Shown here: positions 44,580 to 53,430 of the stretch, piece after piece | Numbering within the stretch: position 1 is the first letter of the stretch | How the letters are laid out: the number at the start of each line of letters is the position of its first letter | Origin: Acidimicrobiia bacterium | GTDB lineage: Bacteria; Actinomycetota; Acidimicrobiia; Acidimicrobiales; Poriferisodalaceae | Reading direction: 5' to 3' | Length of the DNA stretch: 64,000 nucleotides | Assembly (NCBI GenBank): GCA_022822525.1 | Contig: JAJEBN010000100.1 | Location: forward strand, 1-64,000 | Notes under the pieces: model-generated | Told to the model about the DNA's origin: nothing | What the model saw: only the letters and a program-made list of their open reading frames with translations | Databases searched by the model: none | Position numbers and translations under genes: made by a program

Positions 44580-45392
44580 CTACCAGCGCGCCGTGGGATC
44601 GATCGAGAGCACCTCCACCATCTCCGCGTGCAGCGCCGCGAAGTGCGGTGAGCGCTGGCCGGCGCGTCCGCCCGACGGCGCCGCCTTGGGGCCGGCCACG
44701 GGCCACTGCGGCTGATACGCCACTGGCGCGAGCGCATCGTCGACGATGCTCTGCCATCGGGCGAGCTGCTCGCCGAGCTCGCACGTCATGACGCCTGCAG
44801 CAACGAGCCCCGCCTCCGAGCAGCCCGCCGGAGCGTCGAAGAGCTCGCTGGCCATCGGCGCGAGCTGGTCGAACAGCGGCAGCAGGTGAGCGATGCCTGC
44901 GTCGGTTCGCAGCAGCCGGTCGAGCAGTCCGGTGGCGTGGCGCAGGTGCGACCGCTCCTCGGCGAGCGCGCGACGGGCGACCGCTCCGAGCGACGCCCAC
45001 GACGAGTCCGCCAACGCGCTCCAGCGCACCGTCTCTGCGGTGTCATACAAGAAGTGGCGCACCAGCGTCTCGGCCCAGTCGTGGCAGGGCAGCTCGGTGA
45101 TGTGAGCGCAGAGGTACTCGTGCGACTCGCGCCCGTATGCCATCGCGTCGATGTCGTCGCCCAGCAGCCCGTACAGCGCGCGGGCGTGGCCCAGCTCGTC
45201 CTGGCTGATCGACGTCAGCGCCAAGTCCTCTTCGAGGAACGGCCCCACAGCGATCCACCATCCCAGGTTCTGCCCGATGCACAGCTCGTCGTCGGCGAGC
45301 GCCAGCACGAGGTCGCGGGCACCCGGGACGTCCGCAGGATCGCCGGTCGGTTCGATTGCGGCGACGCGTTCGGGTTCGCCCATGTCGTTCAT
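44580..45392 (-). CDS. paaC: 1,2-phenylacetyl-CoA epoxidase subunit PaaC
   Basis: 270 residues, ferritin-like fold. ADDELCIGQNLGWWI, SISQDELGHARALYGLLGDD, LVRHFLYDTAE and EERSHLRHATGLLDRLL match PaaC, the structural partner of catalytic PaaA in the multicomponent monooxygenase that epoxidises phenylacetyl-CoA. Start overlaps the paaB stop by 4 bp. The family normally has about 250 residues, so it is intact. Confidence 0.93.
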   Translation of the reverse strand: MNDMGEPERVAAIEPTGDPADVPGARDLVLALADDELCIGQNLGWWIAVGPFLEEDLALTSISQDELGHARALYGLLGDDIDAMAYGRESHEYLCAHITELPCHDWAETLVRHFLYDTAETVRWSALADSSWASLGAVARRALAEERSHLRHATGLLDRLLRTDAGIAHLLPLFDQLAPMASELFDAPAGCSEAGLVAAGVMTCELGEQLARWQSIVDDALAPVAYQPQWPVAGPKAAPSGGRAGQRSPHFAALHAEMVEVLSIDPTARW

Positions 45393-45661
45393 GCCGGCTC
45401 GGCGTTGCCGGCCTGGCGCAGATCTCGCAGGAACGTGCCGTCATTGTGACGGTGGGCACGATCGGCCATCTGCAGTTCGGTGGGATCGGCGACCAGCAGG
45501 TCCTCGCGGGCCACGACCCACATCTGCTCCCCCTCGGACCTGCGTGCGTAGCAGTCGCGGGCGAAGCTCAGCGCCAAGTCGTCGTCGGGAGCTTCGAGTG
45601 CGCCGACATGGGTGAAGGGATCCTTGCCTGCGCGCTTGAGGAACACCTCGTAGGTCTTCAT
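45389..45661 (-). CDS. paaB: 1,2-phenylacetyl-CoA epoxidase subunit PaaB
   Basis: 90 residues from the ATG at 45661. KTYEVFLKRAGKDPFTHVGALEAPDDDLALSFARDCYARRSEGEQMWVV is the PaaB core. PaaB bridges PaaAC dimers in the complex. Overlaps paaD and paaC by 4 bp each. The longer track version is out of family beyond this start. Confidence 0.93.
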   Translation of the reverse strand: MKTYEVFLKRAGKDPFTHVGALEAPDDDLALSFARDCYARRSEGEQMWVVAREDLLVADPTELQMADRAHRHNDGTFLRDLRQAGNAEPA

Positions 45662-46173
45662 GCAGGAATCCTGCTCGTCGGGCTGTCGACCCTGCCGACG
45701 ACTTCCACGGGATTGCGGCACTGCGGGCACCACTCGACGCTGCGGCAGGGCGTCGGACCGAAGTCCGAACGGTGCTCCAGGACGGCGCTGCCGCAGATGG
45801 GGCAGCTCGCATCCGCGGACCGGCTTCGCACCGCCACGGAATACTCGCGAGCCAGAAAGCTCACTGCAGATGGTGCGATCCGATCCGCTGTCCACACGGG
45901 ATCGTCGATGAAGGCCACCTCGATCGAGACGTCAGCACCGGCGCACGCTGCACGCGCGGCGTCGGTGACATCGCGAGCGATGACGTCGAGCGCGGGGCAG
46001 CCGAGCATGGTCGGCACGAGCTCGATGCGCACCGCCGAGCCGTCGCCGGCTGCGCTGACCCGTTCGAGGATGCCCAGCTCGGAGATGGTGACCTCGGGAT
46101 ATTCCGGGTCGCACACCATCGATACCGATCGGCGGATGGCCGCGACGAGACCAGCGGGAGCATCTGCGCTCAT
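45658..46173 (-). CDS. paaD: Phenylacetate pathway Fe-S assembly protein PaaD
   Basis: 171 residues from the ATG at 46173. An N-terminal MIP18/DUF59 domain (VCDPEYPEVTISELGILERV, PTMLGCPALDVI) is followed by a C-terminal zinc-ribbon-like region with four cysteines (CPICGSAVL and WCPQCRN). PaaD supports maturation of the epoxidase's iron-sulphur component. The position between paaA and paaB (order A-D-B-C) differs from the usual A-B-C-D-E. Confidence 0.92.
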   Translation of the reverse strand: MSADAPAGLVAAIRRSVSMVCDPEYPEVTISELGILERVSAAGDGSAVRIELVPTMLGCPALDVIARDVTDAARAACAGADVSIEVAFIDDPVWTADRIAPSAVSFLAREYSVAVRSRSADASCPICGSAVLEHRSDFGPTPCRSVEWCPQCRNPVEVVGRVDSPTSRIPA

Positions 46174-47090
46174 GCGGGCACCGCAGCCGCTTCGTCCAGC
46201 GCGTCGCGCACCCAGGCGGCGCCGTCCCACGCGTTGCGGGCATCGCGCAGGCGCCGCTCGCTGTCGGGTCCCCGGCCGGCGATGGCCGCCTTCAGCGCAT
46301 CCCAGTCGATCTCACCGCTGACCCAGCGCCCCGTGTCGGGGTCCTGGTGCAGGTCGGGGTCGGGAATGGTGAAGCCGGCAGCGGTCAGCTGCGGCACCAT
46401 CTTCTGCACGAACCGGTCGCGCAGCACCTCGTTGCGCTCGGACTTGATGTGCCAGCGCAGCAGCACATCGTTCGGCGACGAGTCGGGGCCGAACAGCTGC
46501 ACTGCCGGCCACCACCAGCGGTCGAGGCCTTCCTGCATCAGGTCGTGCTGCTGGGAGGTGCCCTTGGCCATCTTCAGCAGCAGCTCCTCGCCGTTGCGCA
46601 TGTGAAAGCCCTCTTCGGCGATGATCCGCCGCAGGATGCGCTTGTAGGGGCCGTAGCTGCAGTTCTTGAAGACGGCCTGCTGGCTGGCGAGCGCCGCCGC
46701 GTCGACCAGGTACGCGATCGCGATCTGGTCGCCCCACGAGTGCGCCCGGTAGTGGAACACGTTGTGGAACGTGGTGCGCCCCGCCAGCAGGTCGGCGGTC
46801 ATCTCGTCGCGGGTCTTGACGCCCATGTCGGCCGCCACCATGTACAGCAGGTGCGCGTGGCCGATCTCGTCCTGGGTCTTGGCCAGCGCCGTCAGCTTGT
46901 TCGCCAGCCCCGGCGCCTTGGCGATCCAGTCACGCTCGGTCAGCCCGCCCATGTACTCGCTGTTGGCGTGCAGCTCGATGAACCGGAACACTGCCTCGCG
47001 GTACGCGTCGGGCATGTCGTCGTCGGGCTCCACCAGCCCGCCGTCGTCGAGGAAGGCCTCGAAGTCCTCCATGGAGTCCCAGCTGCGCAT
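46170..47090 (-). CDS. paaA: 1,2-phenylacetyl-CoA epoxidase catalytic subunit PaaA
   Basis: 306 residues. Di-iron ligand motifs are visible in AKTQDEIGHAHLLYM and IIAEEGFHMRNGEELL; TFHNVFHYRAHSWGDQIAIAYLVDAAAL is also typical. I chose the ATG at 47090 because a GGGAGG ribosome-binding site lies 5 nt upstream; the track's GTG at 47096 overlaps that site. It heads paaADBC and begins 96 bp after the amidase stop on the same strand. The reductase gene paaE and the ligase paaK are not in the window. Confidence 0.94.
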   Translation of the reverse strand: MRSWDSMEDFEAFLDDGGLVEPDDDMPDAYREAVFRFIELHANSEYMGGLTERDWIAKAPGLANKLTALAKTQDEIGHAHLLYMVAADMGVKTRDEMTADLLAGRTTFHNVFHYRAHSWGDQIAIAYLVDAAALASQQAVFKNCSYGPYKRILRRIIAEEGFHMRNGEELLLKMAKGTSQQHDLMQEGLDRWWWPAVQLFGPDSSPNDVLLRWHIKSERNEVLRDRFVQKMVPQLTAAGFTIPDPDLHQDPDTGRWVSGEIDWDALKAAIAGRGPDSERRLRDARNAWDGAAWVRDALDEAAAVPA

Positions 47091-47186
47091 AGGCACCTCC
47101 CGGTCAGGGCAACGATCCGAATGCTACGCCTGCGCTGTGCAGGGTTGACCGCACCGTTGCCACGGCGGCTCCCACGCCGGTCGGCT

Positions 47187-48551
47187 TCACACCGGCGGGG
47201 CGTGGGTGTGATGATCGGTCGCGCGCTGGAACGCCTCGCCCACTGCAGCAAGGGTCCGCTCGGCGAACGGTCGGCCGATGAGCTGGAAGCCGATCGGCAG
47301 ACCATCGGGAGCGAAACCGCCGGGCAGCGCGATGGCCGGCAGCCCGGCCCCGTTGACCGGGAAGGTGAACTGGGTCGTCGCGGGAATGAGCGGCACCCCG
47401 TCGAGCTCGACCGCACCGTGGGGCAGCACCTGGTTGGGGTTGACCGGGGCGACGATCAGGTCGACGCCCTGATCGTCGAACACCTCCATGCACGCCCGCT
47501 CGAACGCCACCCGCTGTGCCTGGGCTGACGCGAACTCCGTCCCGGAGACCGCAGCGCCCGCTTCGAGAATGCCGCCGACCTCCTCGCCGAGCAAGTCGGG
47601 GTGGTCGGTGCGCAGCCCTTCGAGCAGCGCTGCCGACTCGGCGAACACGATCGTGACGCCCGCCGGGGTGTGCTCGGCGCTGTTGGGCACCTGCACCGGG
47701 TTCACGCCGGCCACGATCGTGCGGAGCACCTCGACGGCTGCGTCCATCACCGCGCCGACGTGCGGATCGACGTCGATCCCCTCGAAGAAGCTGTCGCCTG
47801 GCACCCCGAGGGTGAGTTCGCCCGGGTCCGCGGCGTCGCTCAGCGGCGTCGCCGACGAGAACGGGTCGTCGGGTGACTGGCCCGCGATGACCTCCAGCAG
47901 GATCCGGCAGTCCTCGGCCGTGCGCGCCATCGGGCCGACGGTGTCGTAGGTCCACGAGATCAGGTGCACGCCGTGGCGGGGCACCGCGCCGCGTGTCGTC
48001 TTGATCCCCGTTGTGCCGCAGCAGTTCGACGGGATGCGGACCGACCCGCCCGTATCGGTGCCGAGCGCCCCGAACAGCTGCCGTGCGGCGAGGGCGGCCG
48101 CACTGCCTCCCGAGGAACCGCCGGTCGAGCGCTGCGGGTTCCACGGGTTGTGCGACGCCGGGCACGAGACACCGAACGCCAGCTCGTGCGTATTCGTCTT
48201 GCCGACGATCACCGCCCCGGCCTGGCGCAGGCGCTGCACGACGGTCGCGTCGTGGTCGGGCACGAACCCCCGCAGGGCGTCGCAATTCGCCTCGGTCGCG
48301 ACGCCTTCGGTGAAGAAGAGGTCCTTGAGGGCGATGGGCACGCCGTGCAGCGGGCCGGCGATCCCTCCTCCGTCGAGCTGTTGGGCGACCGCACGAGCCG
48401 CGTCAGCCCCGATCGAGGCAAATGCGCTCACCGTGGGCTCCGTCCGCTCGATGCTGGCGAGGCAGGCGTCGAGCAACTCGACCGCACTCAGATCTCGGGC
48501 TCTGATGGCCTGCGCTGCCGCGGCGAGGCTCATCTGGGTCGGTTCGGTCAT
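47187..48551 (-). CDS. Amidase (amidase-signature family)
   Basis: 454 residues from the ATG at 48551. The Ser-cisSer-Lys triad is present: lysine in PIALKDLFF, the Gly/Ser-rich RSTGGSSGGSAAAL, and the nucleophile serine in GTDTGGSVRIPS. It hydrolyses an amide to acid and ammonia; the substrate is not evident, since this family spans aliphatic and aryl amides. Being last in an arsR/ABC-transporter gene string and just ahead of paaA suggests it processes the imported substrate. A fragment of a close relative lies at 56455-56592. Confidence 0.92.
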   Translation of the reverse strand: MTEPTQMSLAAAAQAIRARDLSAVELLDACLASIERTEPTVSAFASIGADAARAVAQQLDGGGIAGPLHGVPIALKDLFFTEGVATEANCDALRGFVPDHDATVVQRLRQAGAVIVGKTNTHELAFGVSCPASHNPWNPQRSTGGSSGGSAAALAARQLFGALGTDTGGSVRIPSNCCGTTGIKTTRGAVPRHGVHLISWTYDTVGPMARTAEDCRILLEVIAGQSPDDPFSSATPLSDAADPGELTLGVPGDSFFEGIDVDPHVGAVMDAAVEVLRTIVAGVNPVQVPNSAEHTPAGVTIVFAESAALLEGLRTDHPDLLGEEVGGILEAGAAVSGTEFASAQAQRVAFERACMEVFDDQGVDLIVAPVNPNQVLPHGAVELDGVPLIPATTQFTFPVNGAGLPAIALPGGFAPDGLPIGFQLIGRPFAERTLAAVGEAFQRATDHHTHAPPV

Positions 48552-48625
48552 GGTTGCGGTCCTTTGTACTTGGTCGTCTGTTGTCGCATGACTGATGTGT
48601 TTGAGCTGGTCAGGCTGGTTTGGGT

Positions 48626-49312
48626 TCACAGGGCGAGGCGTCCCGACAGCCGGTCCCCCAGACCGGCCTCGCCGGCAGTGCCTGTGTCGACGATCTCGCC
48701 CTTCTCGAGCACGACGAAGCGGTCGGCGAGCCGCAGCGCCAGCGCCAGGTGCTGCTCCACCAGCAGCACCCCGCGGCCCTGCTGCCTCGCCAGCGCTAGG
48801 GCGTCGCCGAGCAGCCCGACATTCGAGGGCTGCAAGCCCTCAGTCGGCTCGTCCATCAACAGGATGGACGCGGTCGATGCCAGCGCCGACGCAGCCGCGA
48901 GCATCTTCTGCTCGCCGCCCGAGAGGGTGCCCGCTCGCTGAGCCTCACGACCCGCCAACGACTCGCCGAACATGCCCAGCACGCGGCCGTGCTCGGCCGG
49001 CGGATGCCCGCTCAGCCGCAAGTTGTCGCCGACCGAGAACTGGCTGAACAGCGACCGCTCCTGGAAGGCAGCTCGCAGTCCGGCTCGAACACGGCGAGAG
49101 GGCGGCACCCGCGTGATGTCGGCGCCGCCGAGCCTGAGCTGCCCGCCGGTCGCCCTCAGCAAGCCGATCATCGTCCGCACCAGAGTGGTCTTGCCGGCGC
49201 CGTTGCGTCCGACCAGCGCCACGATCTCGCCTTGGGCGACGCAGAAGCTGACGCCGTGCAGCACCGGCACGCTGCCGTAGCCCGAGCGCAGCCCGTGTGC
49301 TTCGAACCGCAT
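48626..49312 (-). CDS. livF: Branched-chain amino acid/amide-type ABC transporter ATPase (LivF-like)
   Basis: 228 residues. Walker A GRNGAGKTTL, signature LSGGEQKMLAAASAL, Walker B ILLMDEPTEGL and H-loop VEQH. ERSLFSQFSVGDNLRL is typical of LivF/UrtE ATPases. Its ATG shares one base with the stop of the livM-livG gene (TGATG), so translation is coupled. It is the second ATPase of the importer. Confidence 0.93.
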   Translation of the reverse strand: MRFEAHGLRSGYGSVPVLHGVSFCVAQGEIVALVGRNGAGKTTLVRTMIGLLRATGGQLRLGGADITRVPPSRRVRAGLRAAFQERSLFSQFSVGDNLRLSGHPPAEHGRVLGMFGESLAGREAQRAGTLSGGEQKMLAAASALASTASILLMDEPTEGLQPSNVGLLGDALALARQQGRGVLLVEQHLALALRLADRFVVLEKGEIVDTGTAGEAGLGDRLSGRLAL

Positions 49313-51084
49313 CAGCTGTCGACCCCCGCGTAGATCGCCTGCACATCGGGGTCGCTCTCGACCTCGGCAACAGTGCCGTCGGCAATGACCTCACCACGCG
49401 CGAGCACGGTGACGCGATCGGCCACGGCGCGGATGAACGCCATGTCGTGCTCGACGATCACGATCGGAAGGCGATGGGAGCGGTGAAGCTCACGCAGCAG
49501 CGCAGCCGCTTCGAGGCTCTCGGCGACTGTCATGCCTGCGGTCGGTTCGTCGAGCAGCAGCAGCCGGCAGCGCCCTGCCAGCGCCATCGCGATCTCCAGC
49601 CACTGCTTGTCACCGTGGGAGAGATCGCCCGCCCGCATGTCGAGGCGCTCGCTGAGCTGCGTCCGTTCGAGCACCTCCAGCGCCGGCCGCGGCACCGCCG
49701 TACTCCAAGAGCGACGGACGAGTGCCCACGGCGACGAACGAGTCCCCCAGGCTGCGATGGCCACGTTGGCGGCCACGGACAGGTCGTCGATGAGCTGGGG
49801 CGATTGGAACTTGCGACTCACGCCGTGTCTGGCGAATTCCCAGGCGTGACGGCCCGTGTGCTCGGCGCCGAACACCAGCACCCTCCCGGACTGGCAGCCC
49901 TGCTGGCCCGAGAGGATGTCGAGCAGTGTGGACTTGCCGGCGCCGTTCGGCCCGATGAGGCAACGGAGCTCTGCGTCCTCCATGGTGAGCGTGACGCCAT
50001 CGAGCAACCGGAAGAAGCCGAAGCTCTTGTGCACATCCCGGGCTTCGAAGACTGCCGCAGCGTCAGCCGACGGCGCCTCGGCGCCTGCACCTGGGCCCGA
50101 CGGCGCGTCAGCGTCGGTGGCAGCGGGCCGCAGATTCGGCTGCTGGCGGCGGGCCGGCCGACCAGCCAACCGCTGGGCGCTGGGGACCAGCCCATGGGGC
50201 ATCACCACCACGACGGCCACGAAGATCAGGCCGGTGGCGAGCGTCCAGTACTGCAGCCAGACGTCGGCCAGCGTCGCGGAAGCGAAGTTGATCGCCATCG
50301 CACCGATGACCGGGCCCACGATGGTTCCCCGCCCGCCGACCAGCGTCCACAGCACCACGCTGGTGGCCAGCGAGAACCCGAAGATCTGCGGCGACACGAA
50401 GCTCGTGCGGTGCACGTACAGCGCACCGGCGAAACCGGCGAGTGCGCCACCCACGGTGAACGCCCAGATCTTGATCTGGACCGTCTTGTAGCCCAACGCC
50501 TCCATGCGACGCTCGTTGGAACGGATGCCGATCAGCACCGCACCGATCGGGCGCGTGACCAGCGTGCCGACCACGGTGATCGCAACGATGGCCAGCACGC
50601 TGACTGCGACGTCCTGCGCGGCATCGGAGAGCTCGATCCCGAGGGCGCCGAGTCGCGGGACGCCGGTCAGCCCGTTGAAGCCTCCCGTGACGTCTCGCCA
50701 CTGCTCGGCGAGCTGCTCCAAGGTGAGTGACAGCACCAGCGTGAGCAGGCCCACCACGACTGCGGACGGTCGGCGCCGCAGTATCGCGACGCCGAGGGCT
50801 GCGGCGACACCAGCGCCCACCGCAGCGGAGCCGACGAGCATCGGCAGGCTCAGCGACGGCGCGGCGGTGGCGACCTTCGCCGACGTGTACGCAGCGATGC
50901 CGAAGGGCAGCAGCTGGCCCAGCGAGAGGATGCCGGAGTATCCCCACACGAAATCGAGGCTCACGGCGAGCGCGGCGAACACCAGGAACAGCGAGAGCTG
51001 TCCCGAGCGGTAGCCGCCGAACGCGCCGCTGAACACCACGGCCGCAAGTGCGCAGGCTGCGCCGGTGGCGAGTGCGCGCCTCAT
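49312..51084 (-). CDS. Fused LivM permease and LivG ATPase
   Basis: 590 residues from the ATG at 51084. Residues 1-310 form a LivM-type permease with about nine membrane helices (VSLDFVWGYSGILSLGQLLPFGI, GALAGFAGALYVH). A 40-residue alanine/proline linker follows, then a LivG-type ATPase from about 355: Walker A GPNGAGKSTLL, signature LSHGDKQWLEIAMAL, Walker B LLLLDEPTAGM and H-loop VEHD. FARHGVSRKFQSPQLIDDLSV is typical of LivG/UrtD. The single reading frame makes permease and ATPase one polypeptide. Confidence 0.93.
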   Translation of the reverse strand: MRRALATGAACALAAVVFSGAFGGYRSGQLSLFLVFAALAVSLDFVWGYSGILSLGQLLPFGIAAYTSAKVATAAPSLSLPMLVGSAAVGAGVAAALGVAILRRRPSAVVVGLLTLVLSLTLEQLAEQWRDVTGGFNGLTGVPRLGALGIELSDAAQDVAVSVLAIVAITVVGTLVTRPIGAVLIGIRSNERRMEALGYKTVQIKIWAFTVGGALAGFAGALYVHRTSFVSPQIFGFSLATSVVLWTLVGGRGTIVGPVIGAMAINFASATLADVWLQYWTLATGLIFVAVVVVMPHGLVPSAQRLAGRPARRQQPNLRPAATDADAPSGPGAGAEAPSADAAAVFEARDVHKSFGFFRLLDGVTLTMEDAELRCLIGPNGAGKSTLLDILSGQQGCQSGRVLVFGAEHTGRHAWEFARHGVSRKFQSPQLIDDLSVAANVAIAAWGTRSSPWALVRRSWSTAVPRPALEVLERTQLSERLDMRAGDLSHGDKQWLEIAMALAGRCRLLLLDEPTAGMTVAESLEAAALLRELHRSHRLPIVIVEHDMAFIRAVADRVTVLARGEVIADGTVAEVESDPDVQAIYAGVDS

Positions 51085-51935
51085 GGGTTGGCTGCCTCGA
51101 CGGGCACCCGGCGCAACTGCAGCATCAGCACCGCAAGGGCCAGCGAGGCGATCTGCGCCCAGACCGCGTCGTAGAAGTGGATGACCCCGGTCTGCACGGC
51201 TGCTACCACCAGCGCTCCTGCGATCACGCCCCACAACCGGTTGAAGCCGCCGACGATCACCACCAGGAACGCTCCGGGCAGGTAGGCGAGCCCGGCCTGG
51301 GGTTCGATGGCTCCCAGCGGAGCGACCAGCGCGCCTGCGATCCCGGCGGTTGCAGCGCCGATGCCGAACGCACAGAAGTTGGCGATGCCGGTGCGCACGC
51401 CGCAGGCATCGGCGAGGTCCCGGTCGGCGACGATCGCCCGCACGGTCAGCCCGAAGCGTGACCGGGTGAATGCGAGCAGCGTCACCACCACCACTACGAC
51501 GGCGATGCCGATGAGCACATAGCGGTAGGTGGGGAACAGCACCCCGAGTGCCCGCGTCGCTCCCGGCACCGGATTGGGAACACCACGAAAGTCCTTGGTG
51601 AAGATCAGCTCGACGGCCTGCCGCAGGCAGATCGACAGACCGAACGTGGCCAGGATCGTCACCTCCGGCCGGCGATGGATGCGACGGATCAGCCCGACCT
51701 CGATGCATGCACCCAGCACGAACAGCACGACGGCGGCCAACGGCAGCGACAGCCAGTGGCTGAGCCCGTTGGCGTGGGTGACGTAGGCGACGTACGCCCC
51801 GATCATCACGAACTCGCCGTGCGCGAGGTTGATGATCCCCATCAGCCCGAACACGATGCCGAGACCCAGCGCGACGATCGCAAGCGTCGCGAACAGGCTC
51901 AGACCGTTGAGCAGTTCGAGCGTCAGCGCATCCAA
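51081..51935 (-). CDS. livH: Branched-chain amino acid/amide-type ABC transporter permease (LivH-like)
   Basis: 284 residues with eight or so membrane helices. LNGLSLFATLAIVALGLGIVFGLMGIINLAHGEFVMIGAYVAY is the LivH/UrtB opening; RSRFGLTVRAIVADRDLADACGV is the ATPase-coupling loop. It overlaps the livMG start by 4 bp and follows the binding-protein gene by 25 bp, so the importer genes form one operon. Confidence 0.93.
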   Translation of the reverse strand: MDALTLELLNGLSLFATLAIVALGLGIVFGLMGIINLAHGEFVMIGAYVAYVTHANGLSHWLSLPLAAVVLFVLGACIEVGLIRRIHRRPEVTILATFGLSICLRQAVELIFTKDFRGVPNPVPGATRALGVLFPTYRYVLIGIAVVVVVVTLLAFTRSRFGLTVRAIVADRDLADACGVRTGIANFCAFGIGAATAGIAGALVAPLGAIEPQAGLAYLPGAFLVVIVGGFNRLWGVIAGALVVAAVQTGVIHFYDAVWAQIASLALAVLMLQLRRVPVEAANP

Positions 51936-51960
51936 GGGACTGAGCTACGAAGCCGAGTTG

Positions 51961-53301
51961 CTAGGGACTGCAGGTCTCGTCGGGCTCCACCGCCGGAAAT
52001 GACTGGACGATGAGCTGCGAGCCGTCGGACTGGATCTCCGCCACATAGATCGGCTGCGCGAGATGACGGCTGCCGGTGATGGAGATGTCTCCCGTCGGCG
52101 TCGAGAGCGACAGGCCTTCGAGAGCCGCTGCCACAGCCGCCGTGTCGGTAGTGCCGGCTGCGTTCGCCGCTGCGGCGTAGAGCAATGCAGCGTCGTAGAT
52201 GTGCGAGCTGAAGGTCATGTGCGGCGGCGCGTCAGCCCCGAATTGCTCGAAGTAGCGAGCCACGAATGCGTTGTTGGCAGGGTTGTCGACTTCCTTGAAG
52301 TAACCCAAGGTGACCCGCATGCCGGCGGTGACCGACGGCCCCATCACTCCGAGCACGTTCTCCTCATAGATGTTCGCCAGCCGCGGAATGGCGCTCTGGC
52401 CGATGCCGAAGTCGACCGCCTGGGTCTCGAAGGCGATGGCGTCGCCGCCGACGAGCGCCGGGAAGATCAGGTCTGCGCCCGAGCCCGCGATCTGCTGGGC
52501 GACCGAGGAGAAGTCCTGGGTGCCGAGGGGGACGTATTCCTCACCCACCACTTCGCCTCCTGCGGCCTCGATGTACTGGCGGGCGAGCTCGAAGCTTCGC
52601 CGCGGCCACACGTAGTCGTTGCCGAGCAGGAACCACGTGCTTCCGCCGGTCTCGTCCATCATCCACGGGATGACCGGCGCGAGCTGCTGGCTGGGCACCT
52701 CGCCCGTGTTGAACATCACCGGCGAGCACTCGCCGCCCTCGTAGAGGGCCGCGTAGATGTACAGCACGCCGGCATCTTCAGCGAGCGGCTCGGCGGCTTC
52801 GCGCGTCGCGCTGGAGTGGGTGCCGAGCACGACGTCGACCCCGTCCGATTCGATGAGCTGTTCCATGGCCTGGCGCCCGACGGCGGGATCGGTGGCGTCG
52901 TCGGCGAGGTACGTCTCGACCGGGCGGCCGTTGATGCCGCCGGCGGCGTTGATGTCCTCTTCGATGAACTCTGCGATATTGGCCGTGGGCTGGCCGAAGA
53001 TGCCGGCGGGACCGCTGTTGGAGAACAGGATCCCGATGCGCACCGGCTCCCCCGACGGCTCGGCGGGCTCATCCGCTGCGGTGGTCGCAGGTGCTTCGGT
53101 GGGCTCTGGTGCGGCATCGCCGTCGTCCGTCGGCTCATCGACGGGGGCCGGCGCCGCCTCGGCCTCGGTCGCCGCCGGTTCTGCGACTGCGGGTTCATCG
53201 TCGCTCGTCGCGCACGCCGCTGCCATCCCGAGCAGCAGCGCCATCATGATTGCTGCGGTTCGACAACGGGACCGCGCCCGTGGTTTCTGTGTGCACCCCA
53301 C
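51961..53301 (-). CDS. Amide/urea/branched-chain-type ABC transporter substrate-binding lipoprotein
   Basis: 446 residues. I chose the GTG at 53301 because a strong GGGGGAGG ribosome-binding site sits 8 nt upstream; the track ATG at 53340 lies inside the candidate operator. The signal sequence ends in lipobox GMAAAC, and an Asp/Glu/Pro/Ala linker leads to a type I periplasmic fold starting at PVRIGILFSNSGPAGIFG. DDATDP and EEYVPLGTQDFSS resemble FmdD/AmiC/UrtA-like proteins rather than LivJ, pointing to an amide or urea-like ligand. A paralogue without signal peptide lies immediately upstream. Confidence 0.9.
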   Translation of the reverse strand: MGCTQKPRARSRCRTAAIMMALLLGMAAACATSDDEPAVAEPAATEAEAAPAPVDEPTDDGDAAPEPTEAPATTAADEPAEPSGEPVRIGILFSNSGPAGIFGQPTANIAEFIEEDINAAGGINGRPVETYLADDATDPAVGRQAMEQLIESDGVDVVLGTHSSATREAAEPLAEDAGVLYIYAALYEGGECSPVMFNTGEVPSQQLAPVIPWMMDETGGSTWFLLGNDYVWPRRSFELARQYIEAAGGEVVGEEYVPLGTQDFSSVAQQIAGSGADLIFPALVGGDAIAFETQAVDFGIGQSAIPRLANIYEENVLGVMGPSVTAGMRVTLGYFKEVDNPANNAFVARYFEQFGADAPPHMTFSSHIYDAALLYAAAANAAGTTDTAAVAAALEGLSLSTPTGDISITGSRHLAQPIYVAEIQSDGSQLIVQSFPAVEPDETCSP

Positions 53302-53316
53302 GGCGTCAACCTCCCC

Positions 53317-53344
53317 CAATATGTGAGTAGATGTTGACATATTG
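53317..53344 (+). promoter_or_regulatory. Candidate ArsR operator A, upstream of the transporter operon
   Basis: A 28-bp sequence with 8-bp inverted ends CAATATGT/ACATATTG, overlapping a second palindrome TTGACA-N8-TGTCAA (53334-53353). Its plus strand aligns with operator B upstream of arsR at 23 of 28 positions with one 2-nt gap; shared blocks are CANTATGTG and TAGNTGTTGACNTANTG. It starts 16 bp upstream of the chosen GTG start of the binding lipoprotein. Confidence 0.6.
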
Positions 53345-53430
53345 TCCTGTCAACGGGGCCGGGTCAAGCGCGTAAGGCGCGAGCAAGGACCCTGACGCCG
53401 GCGCGGCGGGCTCAGCCAGTCGCGTGCGGA

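Noticed and set aside
49297-50730. 477-residue plus-strand ORF
   Set aside because: Antisense to the livM-livG fusion, rich in His/Arg, no domain.
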